The translations under genes were made by a program, and so were the position numbers. The notes under the pieces were generated by a model. It worked only from the letters and a program-made list of their open reading frames with translations. It was not told where the DNA came from and searched no databases. Below are positions 22,114 through 34,315 of a stretch of 64,000 nt of DNA, in pieces. How positions within the stretch are numbered: the stretch's first letter is position 1; the number at the start of each line of letters is the position of its first letter. This DNA is from Brachycybe producta (lineage: Eukaryota; Arthropoda; Diplopoda; Playtdesmida; Andrognathidae). The stretch spans positions 868,001-932,000 of the forward strand of contig JAUPFP010000056.1 in the NCBI GenBank assembly GCA_036925085.1, in the 5' to 3' direction.

Positions 22114-25100
22114 TCAGATTAATCTCGAATTCTTGAGGTACTGAATTAAAACTTTGTAAATAAACTTATACTGAGCTAATGTCTGTACGGTGAGCATTCG
22201 CTGTTGGCGTAAGTCTGCCAACACTTTCGGAACTTCGAGATTCTGAAAGAAAAAAACGATTCGAACAACTAGAATGAACACGAGGAACTTAAAGGATCTA
22301 CAAAATAGCGTCTCTCGGATTACAAACCTCGTTATGATCGAGACTGTAAATCATTATATCGCATAGCATAGTCACTCCAGAGCGACCCACACCTGCGCTA
22401 CAATGCACAACCATAGGAAGGTTACGACTTTTACCAGGTGGAACTTCACCAGCTGCGTGTCTCCGCACGGAGTCGATTTCGTCCATGAAACCTTTTTTTT
22501 TTTTTTAAAAAAAAGTTTCATAAGCTATTCTTCTAGTTTCTAAAACACTTTCAAGTTTCTCTTAATTTAACTCACAAAGAAAACCCTGAACGTCTTCCGG
22601 ACAGCCATGATCTGGCCAATCAGTGTACTGTATGTGCCACACATTACGTTGCTTCTTTTGAACAAGATTCGTGAGTGTCAACGAGCTCGTCATAAAGCTT
22701 ATGGAGCTGTTTCGGAACTTCCGAACAATCTGATACTTAAATACGACAAAACAGAATATTGCAAACCGATTCTTGCCACGAGATATATTTAAAAATTAAT
22801 AAAGAGCCTTACGTCACCAAATTCCACCTTGTCGCCGACGCTATCGTCCTGCGGCCAGTAAGGATAACACTTTTCTTTCCCCAGCTCCTTCACTTCCGTT
22901 AGCATGACTATGATTTGCGAATTCTGTTCCCAAACCATCTGCCAAAATGCAGCGGCAGTGTTCAAAAGAGGACCTTGCGAAGCAATGTAATGCCTCTGCT
23001 GTTGCCCAACTGTCACCTGTGAGAGAAGTTTACGTTTAAAAAACATCCACCGATATCCAGCATACGACTCGAAGCTCACCGTCACATGCGACGCATTAAT
23101 ATAGCCGGTCTTGTTGTCTTTGGACGGTGATAAGCGAACGCGGTTGTCATCGTAAGGCAAAACATCCTTGAATCTGTTCCGAATAGAATTCTCCGGCATA
23201 AGAGCTGTCGTGTAGTCGGCGTTCTGCCGTTTCTTTAAAATGTGTTCAAATTCCATAAAGACCGAACCTTCAGTGAGCTTGCTCTCAAATAAATGACACT
23301 GTGGTATAAAAAAAACAGGAAAATTAAATTCCTGGATTTCATCATTATGGCCAAGATTTGAATGCAAATAAAAATTCAAAAATATGTAAATTGTTTTTAG
23401 AATTTTAAGCGTTTTAAGAAAATAAAAACTAAACAAAATAAATAACACAATTTTTTTTTGTTTTATTCCAGTAGAAATTTTTTCTGACCAAAAAAGTGTT
23501 TTTTAAGAAATACCATTAAGTGAAATTATGCGACTTCACGACAATTTTCACAGATGGATTAAACTAATTAACGTCGCACATACGGGACTCATAGTGTACC
23601 TATGTACCCAAAAGAGGTTGGAACCCTCATTATGCATTTTATGCAAATTTTTTGCGTTAATCATCATTAAGGCCTCTAGAAAAACATTATTTTCTGGAAA
23701 ATAACCTGGTTAGATTCTAGAGGTCAACCCAGCATCTTAAATAATTCTTGCTCAGACTTGACCTCTAGCCTCTAACCTTTTTTAATGAAAAAACGCATCT
23801 TTCTGGTTGAATTAAGAATTAACTAAAACTGTTTAATTACCAAATCTTAGAAAATAAACTTTATATGAAAATTCAAAAACCTAGCAAACTAACAGTGAAA
23901 AACGTCAAGTTTCGTCTCTTTATAGAATTCCTTTACTAAAATTTAAAACTTTCTAGACTGACCCTACAGTCCTTGCTCCTTAAAGGATCATCGGTTACAG
24001 AATCATTCAATTCTCGAGTTGAAAGACTGAGTCCATTCATGGAAGCCACAACGAGAGGTCCCAAGTTTGGTTTGTTGCCACCAACGACACCTTTTGATAT
24101 CCTTGGTTTTCTAGGCATCAATGCTGCCGTCGTCGATTCTGATTCTGGACGAACACCATTGTTTCGAGATGCCACAAGATTAGAGTCCAATCCGGCCTTG
24201 ACAACATCCGGAGCCGATTGAGTACTACTACTTCGACTTCGGATTCCGGACGAAGATAGAAGACTAGAATGACCGCCGTTGGTCACATGATGCCTAGAGT
24301 TAAAACTAGCTGTCACCAGGGTTGGATCCGTCGAAAACCTTGTCGCAAACTCTTGAAGTGCAGGATTGTTGGCAGCAAAAAGAGATGCTCCTCTTAAAGG
24401 TGGCTGTGGGCCTTTAAAAAGAACAAATTGAAGGTCGAATGAATAGGTTACAAACATTGCATTTTATTAAATTTTATTTTTAGATGTTTTCTGAACAGCT
24501 GATTTTCGATTTCTGGTTATTTTGCTTTTCAGGAGCAAAACCAAGAAAAAAAAACTTAACATGTGTTAGAAGCTAAATCGATGGCTGAATCACTAATCAT
24601 TTTCATGGTGATATCTTTCAAAGTAAGCTTTTTTATTTAAGTTTAAAAATGACCCAACTGAAAGGCGACGATATATTTTTAAAATGTCTATAAAAATTTT
24701 ATTTTGAAAGATATCAACATGAAAATACACTTATGTGACTGCATTACCCTTCTAGTTACTATAACACTTTAAAGCTTCTATTAATTTTACTTCTCAAAGA
24801 CAGAATAACCAGAGTTCAAAGGGCGCTTACACTTTAAAACCTCATTTATGAAAATACTATATACCTTGAGCGTTCTCGGATGCAGTCATTCGGAGTGATT
24901 CTCCAGTGTCGTCGAGACGTCGGTTCACTCCGTCATTTACGAGTGCAAAACTGGTTAAACCTCGAGAGGCAAGATCAGGTGTACTCGAGCTCGACCTTTG
25001 CGAATAAGGATACGGAGGTGGAGGTTTAAATTGATTGAGTAGGTGGAAATTCTGGATTAGCTGCTCGTAAGTCAGGTCCTGTACCAAACCCTGAGAAGTC

Positions 25101-28100
25101 AACTCGGGCGTGCTGTACGTATGTACTGGAAGATCGACGCCAGTACCGACCGATGCCCAGGTCGAAGGCCTATAATGCGGATGCAACCGATCGATTCCGT
25201 TCGCTTGAATCGCATCATCATCCTTGTAAACATCAGACGACAAACCTTCGTCGTCCAAATGAGTAAGGTCAATAAAGTTCTTGTAGTGTGAGTAGCTTTT
25301 AGTGACCTCTGGCGGTCGATGAACGGTTACGTGTCCCTGACCGATGTTAGCGTAAACGTGCGAGGAAGATACATTAGTCAGACCGTGATTCTGCTCCGGT
25401 CCCAATATGGGACTCTGTGCAAACTGCGCAGAACCGTATTTCAGCTGCACGGCCATCTCGTAATCTGGAGCCGGTCGATACGACGGAAGTAATGCTCTCA
25501 GTTGATCGGTCGTCTGCTGATTAATCATGTTAAGGCTCACATTTGACTGTAATGCAGATGTCTGCTGTGGAACTGCGAGCTCTTGTGTAGAATAAATTGG
25601 AGAACCGACAGAGTCCATACTAAAACCACTAGTACCATGAACCATATTTCCGGCGGAATAAGCAGAGGAAAGTTGCTGATGATAGTTGGCGGCAGCAATT
25701 TCTTCTTCGTACGGAACTTCAGAAATTGCCCCAGACGATATGGCTAATATTTCTGCATGTCAAAAATCATAAATGACTGCCATAAAATGAATTACAGTGA
25801 ATAAATTTCTTACCAGGAAACTGAGACTCTGAATTGTACAACATGTTGGAGTTCACCTGAAGTAAAAATGTAACACACACACATTAACAAACAAATTAAA
25901 TGTGATTTTAAAGTGCAAATGTCTCTCAAACTCTCATTATTCTTTCTTTCAAGAGCAAAATTAAGAAAAAACTTTGAATTTCTTTTAGTAACTAGAAGGG
26001 TAGCTCAAACACTTAAGGGGCATTTTCACGTGAATATCTTTCAAAATAAACTTTTTATGCCAGTTTATAAAAAATGACCCAACTTCGAGCAGGCGATATT
26101 TTAAAATTTCAGTCTATATAAAAGGTTTATTTTAAAAGATGAAAACCTGAAATTACTATTAAGAGATTCATTAACTCTTCTAAGTTTCCTAACACACTTT
26201 CAATTTGTTCTTAGTTGTTGCTCTTCTGAAAGTCTAGAATAACTAGAGTGCGAACATAAATAAATTATAACTTACAGGGTCAAATAGGGGATTCTGGCTG
26301 ACGTAAGTTTGTAGATTTCTATAAAAAAAACCGAATTGCTTTAATATTTTCGTTTTAGTTTGAAGTATGTGCGTAACATACGGCATCGAGATCGATCTCC
26401 AGTTTGTGTCGGAACCATCCGTCGAATCGATAACTCTACATCGTAATATATTTAAATTACGAACCGTGAATAAATATTTTAAAAATACTGTACAGACCTA
26501 ACATTCGACTTTGTCTTCATGTAGAACTTATGCTGCAAAATGCACAATTTCCAGACGTATTTGGCCACGTCAGAGTCCTCCTGAATTAATTTCAGAAAGT
26601 CATTTACATAAATAATTGTAAATTTCTTTAGACGCGACTGTAAGAATAAATACAAAGTTTGGCAGAGACTAAAATAGCAGGTTTCATGATGACATATTTA
26701 ATAATAAACTTTGTATTAACGGGAAAATGTAACTTTAATGAAATAATGAAAATTATCCTTTTGAAAATTTGCGTGAAAAGTAAACTTTCAAAGTTCTTCA
26801 TCGTGAAAGTACTTTTAGCATATTCATGTACTACTCACGGTTTGAACAAACTTTAAATTTTTCCTTGAAGTTGCTTCTAATAATTAATAATTAATCTGAA
26901 TAACGTCAGCAAATTTACTGTTGAGAGAACCTTTAAAATACTGATAGAAGTTTCAAAATAAAATAAAAATGTTGTTCTTTCAAAATGTTATTAAAAATAA
27001 AAAGCATATCTTAAACATGATAGCAGCACTGAACTCTTTTATCTCTAATTATATCTAGAATTCATTGATTTTTGTTATTTTCATCATAAACGACGAACGT
27101 TTGATTAATTTAGTAGAAACGGGAACTAATTCTGTTTTTTTTTTTGGAGAAAATTCTATAAATATTGCAGTCAATTATCTCAATTTCATAAAAGTCATAC
27201 AGATAATTATTATTCATCAAATAATACTTGAAAATGTCATTTTATCAAAGGTATGCGTACAAGTAATTAATCATAAAAGCAGAACCTTATATGCAAATAA
27301 AAATTAACCAAATGTACAAATTGCTTTTAAAAATTATGCATTTAGTGCAAATAATAATTAAATAAAAAATATGCAAAACAAATTAAACGACGGACGCAAT
27401 TAATAGTTAAATTGCTCGATGAAATGAAACAGAAAATGCAAAATCCAAAAAATATTTGGTTTTTTAAAAACACTTAAGCACATAAGCGAAATTATGCAAC
27501 TTTACGCAAATTTCCAAAAATTGTGCAATTTGTGCTTTTAATTTTCGATTAAATTGATGATTATTGTATATATGACACTTCTATGATAACTAGAGCTCGG
27601 ATTTGTATATTAATATCAAGCAAATGTTTCTCAATATGTGGCCCAAGTGCCAATTGTGAACTAATCATCATCATCATCATCATCATTAGAGCACCTGCAT
27701 TTTTTTATAATCAAAACGGCTGGTTAGAGGTTAGATGTCTGGTTACTATCAGTTGTCAACTAGAGTTCTAACTTCTAGCCTCTAATCATTGTTTTGATTG
27801 AAAAAACAAAAACAATTGTTGGTTGATTATTACTTCACAATTGGCCCTTGGGCATCAGATTGAGAAACATTTGCCAAATATTACATAAAAATCCGCGCTT
27901 TAATGATAACGTATTGTACCCTTTGCACCTTTCATCTAAATTTTTGGCCTTACTAATTATGCATTAACAAACAAACAAACAATACTAACCATCTGAAACT
28001 GAGAGAAAGTTGATCTCGGCGTTTCACACTCGATGACTAAGAATCGTTTATGGTTACTCAGATTCAAAATATCATTCCAACTAATGGCAAGAAATTTGTT

Positions 28101-29590
28101 GCAAACGTTGACGACAATTACGAATGAACTTCTTACTTAACGAACAGACAGAACTCACTTAAACGTCTGAGACTTCTGCACAGATGGATACTTTACAACA
28201 ACTCCAAAAGCAGATACTCCGAGCCAAATCTCTTGCCCCGATTCATCCTAAAATAGCCCCAAAAACACGTATTTGATTTTAAAACTTCTAAAGTTTAAAA
28301 ATATTGGATTCTTTCTTTTAATTGTATGATTTAATTCAGAACTAAAATCTTCCCATAAAATAATCAGAATTTATATGACAGAAACATTTATTTATTACCT
28401 TTGCAGCAATGTATTCGAGGCCGTAACCCTCCAACTGCTGAGCCCTCTGAATGTACTGAATTTCGGCAGCAGATGGAACTAAACCAATGAGACTGGCATG
28501 TGTAGCAATAACACGAGATAAAAGATTCATCGTATTTGCTCCAAGGTGCTAAAAAAAACAATAATCTAAAGTGTGAAATCGACAAAGAAAAAAACGAACA
28601 AGATGAAGTTACCTTGGGTAACAGCGGAAAGTCCTTCAGATACTCGGCAGTGTGTCGAACCGGATCGTGGCTTCCGAACTCGGCTGTGATCAAACAAAAC
28701 ACCTATGTTCACTTGAGAAACACAAAATAGAAAATCATACCTTGAAGACTGTGTGCCGCCAATGTTACCGCTTCCTCCGAGTTGCAGGGCAAATGTCCTT
28801 CGATAACATCGTTCTTCAACTGGAGAAAATACTGGTACCTAAAATGAAGAACGTGGAAGAAGTGGAGACGATACAAAACTAACAACTCGTAATAAATGTC
28901 AATATTGTACCTGGTTACTTCGTCGTAGAGCCGAGAAACGTCGCTGACGTAGAACATGACGGCAAGGAAGAGCGAGGACGAATCGCTGGCATACTTCTCG
29001 AGCTGCTTCTTCAGCGGTTTCTCCATGTCCACCCATCTCAGTCCGTATCGTTTGGTCAGGAAACGAAGACCAAAAAATTCTGACTATCGATGGCATCAAA
29101 AAGTGAAAATTAAAAAACGGTCACATTTCCAAAATTTATTAAATAAAACTTAAAAGGTGTAAATCTACAGTGTTCATGATTTCCTGCAGATTTTCCATTC
29201 TTTCTCAGTTTTTTTTTTCTTTCTTCTTGCAACCATATTTCAGTTTTCTACATGTTTATTGAATGTTTTTACATTTATCGTACATTGCTTGCCACCATAA
29301 TTACTGCCGCTTACTAAATATTTATTAAAGTTTAATACCTTTTCTTGTAGTTTCTACGTTGTCTAGAAAACAACTAACCCAATATTCCCTGCCATTTGAA
29401 AGAATTTCCAACAGACCTGTTGAAGACTTATCCTCTGACAGACGTTGTCCAGACATTCCTGTCCGTTACTCTCCGCCGAAAGGGTGCATTCGATGATCGC
29501 CTTATCCAACAGTTCAACCGAGATGACGAAGACATTCTTGGAGACGACGTTGTACTGGCGACACTTCTTCAGTCTCAATTTGAAGGGCAT
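22114..29590 (-). CDS. Pez: FERM-domain protein tyrosine phosphatase (Pez/PTPN14/PTPN21)
   Basis: Eighteen exons join in phase from ATG 29590 to TGA 22114, giving 1090 residues; the human relatives have about 1175-1190. Residues 1 to about 300 are the FERM domain: [57 protein letters not shown] and [19 protein letters not shown]. The middle is disordered with SYRPAPDYE, one PPPPY motif and [18 protein letters not shown] precedes the phosphatase. The PTP domain has [29 protein letters not shown]-like [16 protein letters not shown] (the acid loop) and the active-site loop [13 protein letters not shown], and ends NSRLI. All catalytic residues are present. Known role: cytoplasmic and junctional phosphatase; PTPN14 restrains YAP through PPxY-WW contacts. 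The position matching one vertebrate PPxY reads LPSY here, so one such site may be lost. Intron 7 (26581-27989) is the largest and contains repeats. Confidence 0.95.
23590..23775. repeat. inverted repeat in a Pez intron
   Basis: GGTTAGATTCTAGAGGTCAA pairs with TTGACCTCTAGCCTCTAACC. This resembles the internal arms of MITE-2 (GGTTAGAGGTTAG). The left side carries a TTATGCAAATTTTTTGCG segment shared with 27290 and 63510. Confidence 0.45.
24480..24840. repeat. FB1 foldback element, full copy
   Basis: Best example of the full element, in a Pez intron. The outer left arm is GATTTCTGGTTATTTTGCTT then TCAGGAGCAAAACCAAG. The inner left arm is GATATCTTTCAAAGTAAGCT and the inner right arm TTTTGAAAGATATCAACATG. 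The outer right arm is ACCCTTCTAGTTACTATAAC and AGACAGAATAACCAGAGTTC. Confidence 0.75.
25930..26260. repeat. FB1 foldback element, full copy
   Basis: AAGAGCAAAATTAAGAAAAA, AACTAGAAGGGTAGCTCAAA and AATATCTTTCAAAATAAACT on the left. The inverted TTATTTTAAAAGATGAAAAC, TTAACTCTTCTAAGTTTCCT and TCTAGAATAACTAGAGTGCG are on the right. It fills a Pez intron. Confidence 0.75.
27588..27905. mobile_element. MITE-2 copy 2, with perfect 8-bp target duplication
   Basis: The left end is TAGAGCTCGGATTTGTATAT and the right end ATAAAAATCCGCGCTTTA. Arms with AGCAAATGTTTCTCAATATG and TGGCCCAAGTGCCAATTGTG are mirrored by CACAATTGGCCCTTGGGCAT and CAGATTGAGAAACATTTGCC. ATGATAAC lies directly on both sides, a perfect 8-bp direct repeat as hAT elements make. 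An (ATC)n run is inside. It sits in the largest Pez intron. Confidence 0.75.
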
Positions 29591-30229
29591 TTGTTCGTCT
29601 TCTTCTTCTTTTCCACCTCTCGATCCACACAACGTTGACAGAACCGATCCGTTTCAATTCATTTTAAGTCCGGATGGGTGTCTCAAAATCACTGAAATAT
29701 GACACAAAACATTTTTGACATTTGACTTTTTTTGTTCAATATTCCGTAACCTTCTCTTTCTCTGCGAAAGTGACGTTATGACGTCACGTTGCAGAGAAAA
29801 AGCTTACGGATACTTCTAAAGAATTATGAAACATTTCTAGTCGGAAAAACATCATAAAAATAAACACAGAACCAACTATGTCAAGGCTCCTCGATCCCTC
29901 TCTTTCCCTCACTCACAAATTTAAACGTGCCAAACAAAAGTAAACCCGTTACTGATCCACAAATGATACACGTCCTGAGCATTCACATGAAACAAACAAA
30001 CAAAAAATGCCTGAAACAGATAAGAAAACAATAAAATTTAATTTTATATTTGTCCACCTACATTTAAACCATTTTTAGAGACAAAAAAAAATCACAAAAC
30101 GGAATCGTAACAACTCTTTACGGAGCAACATAAAGGACAAACCATTCGTAGTTAGAAAAAAATACGGAGCTCAAGTAAGGACGAATCGTGCTCCCCCTTT
30201 TTTTTTTTTTAGAAGGTTTTTAAACTAAC
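29591..30229. other. 5' flank of the Pez gene
   Basis: No exon recognised. CTCTGCGAAAGTGACG and CGTTGCAGAGAAAAAGC around 29760-29800 form an inverted pair with TTATGACGTCA between, perhaps a promoter-proximal CRE-like site (TGACGTCA). This is only suggestive. Confidence 0.35.
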
Positions 30230-31365
30230 CAATTAATTAACCATATAGCATAGGCTGGTTCAAATCTCGTATCTCGCTGTTAAGTTTTCCTTTTCTTCAT
30301 ATGGATATATAATTTAATTAGTGTTTATACATTGTTTTTTTAAATGTATTTTTTTTTATTATATTTTAATTTAATTTTAATTTTTGATCTGTTAGATAGG
30401 ATAGCGTTCAAACAAATATAAGTAATCAAAGCGCCATAACCCGCCCCCCCCCCCCCCCCCAAATGTCACTGTGGTGTAGTTTGCTGAGTCATGATTTTCT
30501 TGTCCTGATAATGCAAATTATTCGCTAGTTCGAAACCTCGTACCTCGTTGTTAAGATTTTCTTACTTTCATATGGATATATAATTTAATTGGTTTACATA
30601 CATTGTTTTGTTTTTTAAATAGAATTATAATTTCTATAAAATTACTTTTTTTTTTTAAATACAACAATACTTTTAAATTGAATTTGTTTTTGAAATGTGA
30701 TTATTTATTTTTTAATAATTATGTATTTTTTAAATAAATACAGTTTAAATAACTAAAATAGAATTTTAAAACTTAAAAATAAAGTTTGTAAATTTTTTTT
30801 TTCATTTTACAATCTAATTAGCATTTAATGTACATAAATTTTAGATGTTAATGTTAACTAAATACGGAGATTAATAAAATTCTTAACATAAATGATTGTG
30901 ATTTGTATACTGTGTGTACGGGATCAATAGTGGACTTACACTGAAACATAACATAAAAAACACGTGTTATTAACATTTTGTTTTTAACAAATATTAAAAA
31001 TCGGCCCATAAAATGTTATTAATGTTTGTTATCAATATTTGTTGATAAGTAAAGCTGTTAAAAGTCTCGCGTTATAATATATGCGTTAACGCTATTTATT
31101 ATGCATTTTGCTATTAACAATGTTTTTGATGTTTATTCTGGCACAAATCCACCTTTAAACATTCCCGAAAAAAACGAAAAAGATGAGTGCCCACTCGCCC
31201 AACCCAACCAGCCGCGTTCCCACACACTGTCAGCCACTACTGCCCCGATCGTATGCCACTGTACCCAACCCACTGCCTGCCACCTCACAAGAGACAGGAG
31301 GTACATGACCCATCCGTGGGTCATCTCTTACGCCCTCTCGTCGGAGCTGCCCCCTGATATGAACT
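30230..31365. repeat. tandem-duplicated repeat block, unit A
   Basis: It begins with two tRNA-like heads (30240 and 30468), each followed by CATATGGATATATAATTTAA. It continues AAAATCGGCCCATAAAATGT and ends in a GC-richer tail, GTGCCCACTCGCCCAACCCA ... ATGACCCATCCGTGGGTCAT. The same order of pieces recurs at 31871-32704 and partly at 32705-33236. The frame at 31101-31445 crosses this tail and is not a credible gene. Confidence 0.7.
30468..30545 (+). mobile_element. tRNA-derived SINE head
   Basis: It has an A-box-like TGGTGTAGTTTGCTGA and a B-box-like CTAGTTCGAAACCTCG, spaced about as in a tRNA gene. A polymerase III SINE body follows (TTAATTGGTTTACATACATTG). A related head is at 31871. Confidence 0.5.
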
Positions 31366-31688
31366 GGTGCCTGGAAATGCCTATCAGGACTTTCCAAACT
31401 ATGTTCATATTACCAGATAACAGCGACATAGTCGACGTTATCTGATATCTCCGCAAGACGGTGAAGTGCTAGCTGCGGAATACGGACAGTACGACCGGAA
31501 CCTCTGTGTCAGTCACGGTGTAATAGCCTAGTGTACCACGACCGCGACAACAGCTAGTAGATATTCGGTTGCGGCGGTTTTACCCGCATTCCTCTTGGAT
31601 TTTCACGACACCGGAACGCAGTCGATAGTATCGCTACTCTTCCCCGAATACGCTTGCACAAAGTGTAGAAATCTGACAGCATGGGGGC

Positions 31689-31765
31689 TGGTCTCGAACT
31701 CACGCATCTCTTCCATCAGCTGCTCGACAGCTGCAGAGATAATACCACTACGCCACGCAGGCACT
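31689..31765 (-). mobile_element. tRNA-like SINE head, minus strand
   Basis: On the minus strand there is TGGCGTAGTGG (matches the A box TRGCNNAGTGG) followed about 35 nt later by GAGTTCGAGAC (matches the B box GTTCGANNC). I cannot fold a clean cloverleaf, so this is a tRNA-derived repeat rather than a tRNA gene. Confidence 0.5.
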
Positions 31766-31870
31766 CACGAAGAAATAATGGTTGTAAGAACTATATGTGC
31801 TTTACTGTTAAGATTGGATAGGCTTGCAAACAAATACCAGCAATAAGAGCGCCGCAACCCTCAAGTTCCA

Positions 31871-32704
31871 CTATGGTGTAGTGTGCTGAGGCATGATCTT
31901 CTTGTCTTGAGAACACTAATTCGCTAGTTCGAGCCTCGTACCTACCCGTTGAGTTTTTCTTTTCTTTCTTAATTGGTTTATATACATTGTTTTGTTTTTT
32001 AAATCAAATTATAGTTTCTATAAAATTACTTTTTTTTAATAGAACACTGCTTTTAAATTGAATTTGTTTTTGAAGTGTGATTATTTAATTTTTTAATAAT
32101 TATGTTTTTTTTTACAATCACATTAATTAAATAGTTTAATTTTAACTAAAATAGAATTTTAAAACTTAAAAATATAGTTTGTAATTTTTATTTATTTTTT
32201 TCATTTGACAATCTAATTAGCATTAAATGTACATAAATTTTAGATGTTAATGTTAACTAAATACTGAGATTAATAAAATTCTTATTAAATATAAATGATT
32301 GTGATTTGTATACGGTATGTACGGGGCTTAGAGTTCTTTTATTAATAGTGGACTTACACTGAAACATAACATAACCAAAAACACGTGTTATTAACGTTTT
32401 GTTTTTAACAAATATTAAAAATCGGCCCATAAAATGTTATTAATGTTTGTTATCAATATTTGTTGATAAGTAAAGCTGTTAAAAGTCTCGCGTTATAATA
32501 TATGCGTTAACGCTATTTATTATGCATTTTGCTATTAACAATGTTTTTGCTGTTTCTTCTGGCACAAATCCACCTTTAAACATTCCTGAAAAAAAACGAA
32601 AAAGATGAGTGCCCACTCGCCCAAACCCAACCAGCCGCGTTCCCACACACTGTCAGGCACTACTTGCCCCGATCGTATGCCACAGTACCCAACCCACTGC
32701 CTGC
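31871..32704. repeat. tandem-duplicated repeat block, unit B
   Basis: It starts with a tRNA-like head (TGGTGTAGTGTGCTGAGGCA, then CTAGTTCGAGCCTCG). It repeats unit A closely: ATAGTTTCTATAAAATTAC, ATCGGCCCATAAAATGTTAT, TCTCGCGTTATAATATATGC and GATGAGTGCCCACTCGCCCA. It breaks off at CCAACCCACTGCCTGCC, where unit C joins. Confidence 0.75.
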
Positions 32705-33236
32705 CAAAAACACGTGTTATTAGCAATTTTGTTTTTAACAAATATTAAAAATCGGCCCATAAAATGTTATTAATGTTTGTTATCAATATTTGTTGATAAC
32801 ATTTGCTAATAAAACCGTGAAAAGTCTCTATAAGTGCTTTCATAATTTGTTAGTTTTTCCATTTGGCTAATATTCTTGATAACTTTGTTATTAGCACAAT
32901 GTTGTTGATAAGAAAATGTTACCACTACAAGCAACAAAAATTGTTAGTTAGAAATGGGTACAAAATTAACATTTTTAACGATGTTTTTGCTGTTTCTACT
33001 GGCATCTACTGGCAAATCCACCTTTAAACATTCAGGAAAAAAAAAAAGAAAAATATGAGTGCCCACTCGCCCAAACCCAACCAGCCGCGTTCCCACACAC
33101 TGTCAGCCACTACTGTCCCGATTGTATGCCACTGTACCCAACCCACTGCCTGCCAAGTCACAAGAGACAGGAGGTACATGACCCATCCGTGGGTCATCTC
33201 TTACGCCCTCTCGTACGGAGCTGCCCCCTGATATAA
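32705..33236. repeat. tandem-duplicated repeat block, unit C
   Basis: It restarts inside the unit at AAAAACACGTGTTATTAGCA. It repeats the CGGCCCATAAAATGTTATTA segment and the GC-rich tail to GGAGCTGCCCCCTGATAT. Confidence 0.7.
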
Positions 33237-34315
33237 CATAAAAGCAATTAATTTTGAAAGATATCACTTTTCACTTTGTGTTTAATGTTACCTCCTGAAA
33301 TGCATAATAACCAGATATCAGCTGATACATGATTACTTACATCATACGTTACTATACTGTATAAAGAATTTAAATGAAGAAATTAACAAAAAATTTTAAA
33401 AGTTTGTTATAACTAGAATAGTACCCCCTACTGTATAAGACAATATCTAATAAACATTATTATGTATATATTAAGCCAGGTCTATGTGTGTGTGTGTGTG
33501 GCTCTGTGTGTGTCACAAAAAACCTTGAAGCGCGTCAGAATTTATATAAATTTAAATGAATAAATGAACCGCTTTTTTTTTCTCAAGGTCAACTATATGA
33601 CCATGATATTAAATAGGAAAGGGGGGGGGGGAAGGTTGGAAAGTGTAGAAGAGGGGGAGAGAGAAACGTGGAGGGGGAAAAAGTGGGAGGGGGAAACTGA
33701 AATTGAAATGAAAGGAGCAAAAAAAGGAAAAAAACGACGCGCATGCGCACAATTGCCTGTGAATTTTGCTCCCGTCATTTCTGACGGGTTACCCCACTAG
33801 TTATTTTATAATAAAGCTTCAAATTAATTTTAAAAAGTTGAAAAAAGTACATTTTGGTCTCATTAAAATCAAACCTTTCTTACAAGGTTTTTATTTAAAG
33901 ATATCATCACGAAAATCTATTTTTTTTTTAAATCTTGAATCGTTTAGCATGTAATTAAGTTTGTAATAATAAATAAAGCAATATAAAAAAGGTAAAATTA
34001 ATTTTGTTTATTGTGACAGTACATAAAACAATTAAATTGCATAAAAACAAATTCCTTTTAAAAATAGTTTAACATGCAAAAGCCATTCTTTTCCACTGTA
34101 CTTATTTACAAAGTGTCTTCTGTTCTATTCGTGGCCAACAATTTGCCAAAACTGGCATAAACTTGGGAATAATTTTTTTAGACAAATATTGCCCTTTAGT
34201 AATCTAGTCACCTTAGAACAGGTGAACAATTAGACTAGAGAGTGCTCTAACAATCGAATAACATAACCTTAAATAAGTAGTTGTAACAGGTATGATAATA
34301 ATATAATATCAACAT
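33237..34315. other. gap 3' of the nucleoside transporter
   Basis: No gene recognised. It holds a (GT)n run near 33488, a poly-G and GA-rich patch at 33618-33710, and FB1-like fragments near 33400 and 33880 (AAGGTTTTTATTTAAAGATA, TCATCACGAAAATC). Confidence 0.4.

Noticed and set aside
31101-31445. 114-residue frame in the duplicated block
   Set aside because: The same DNA occurs in two other partial copies where the frame is broken, and it behaves as repeat tail.
31689-31765. tRNA gene on the minus strand
   Set aside because: A and B boxes are present but I could not pair a proper acceptor stem, and the context is SINE-rich.
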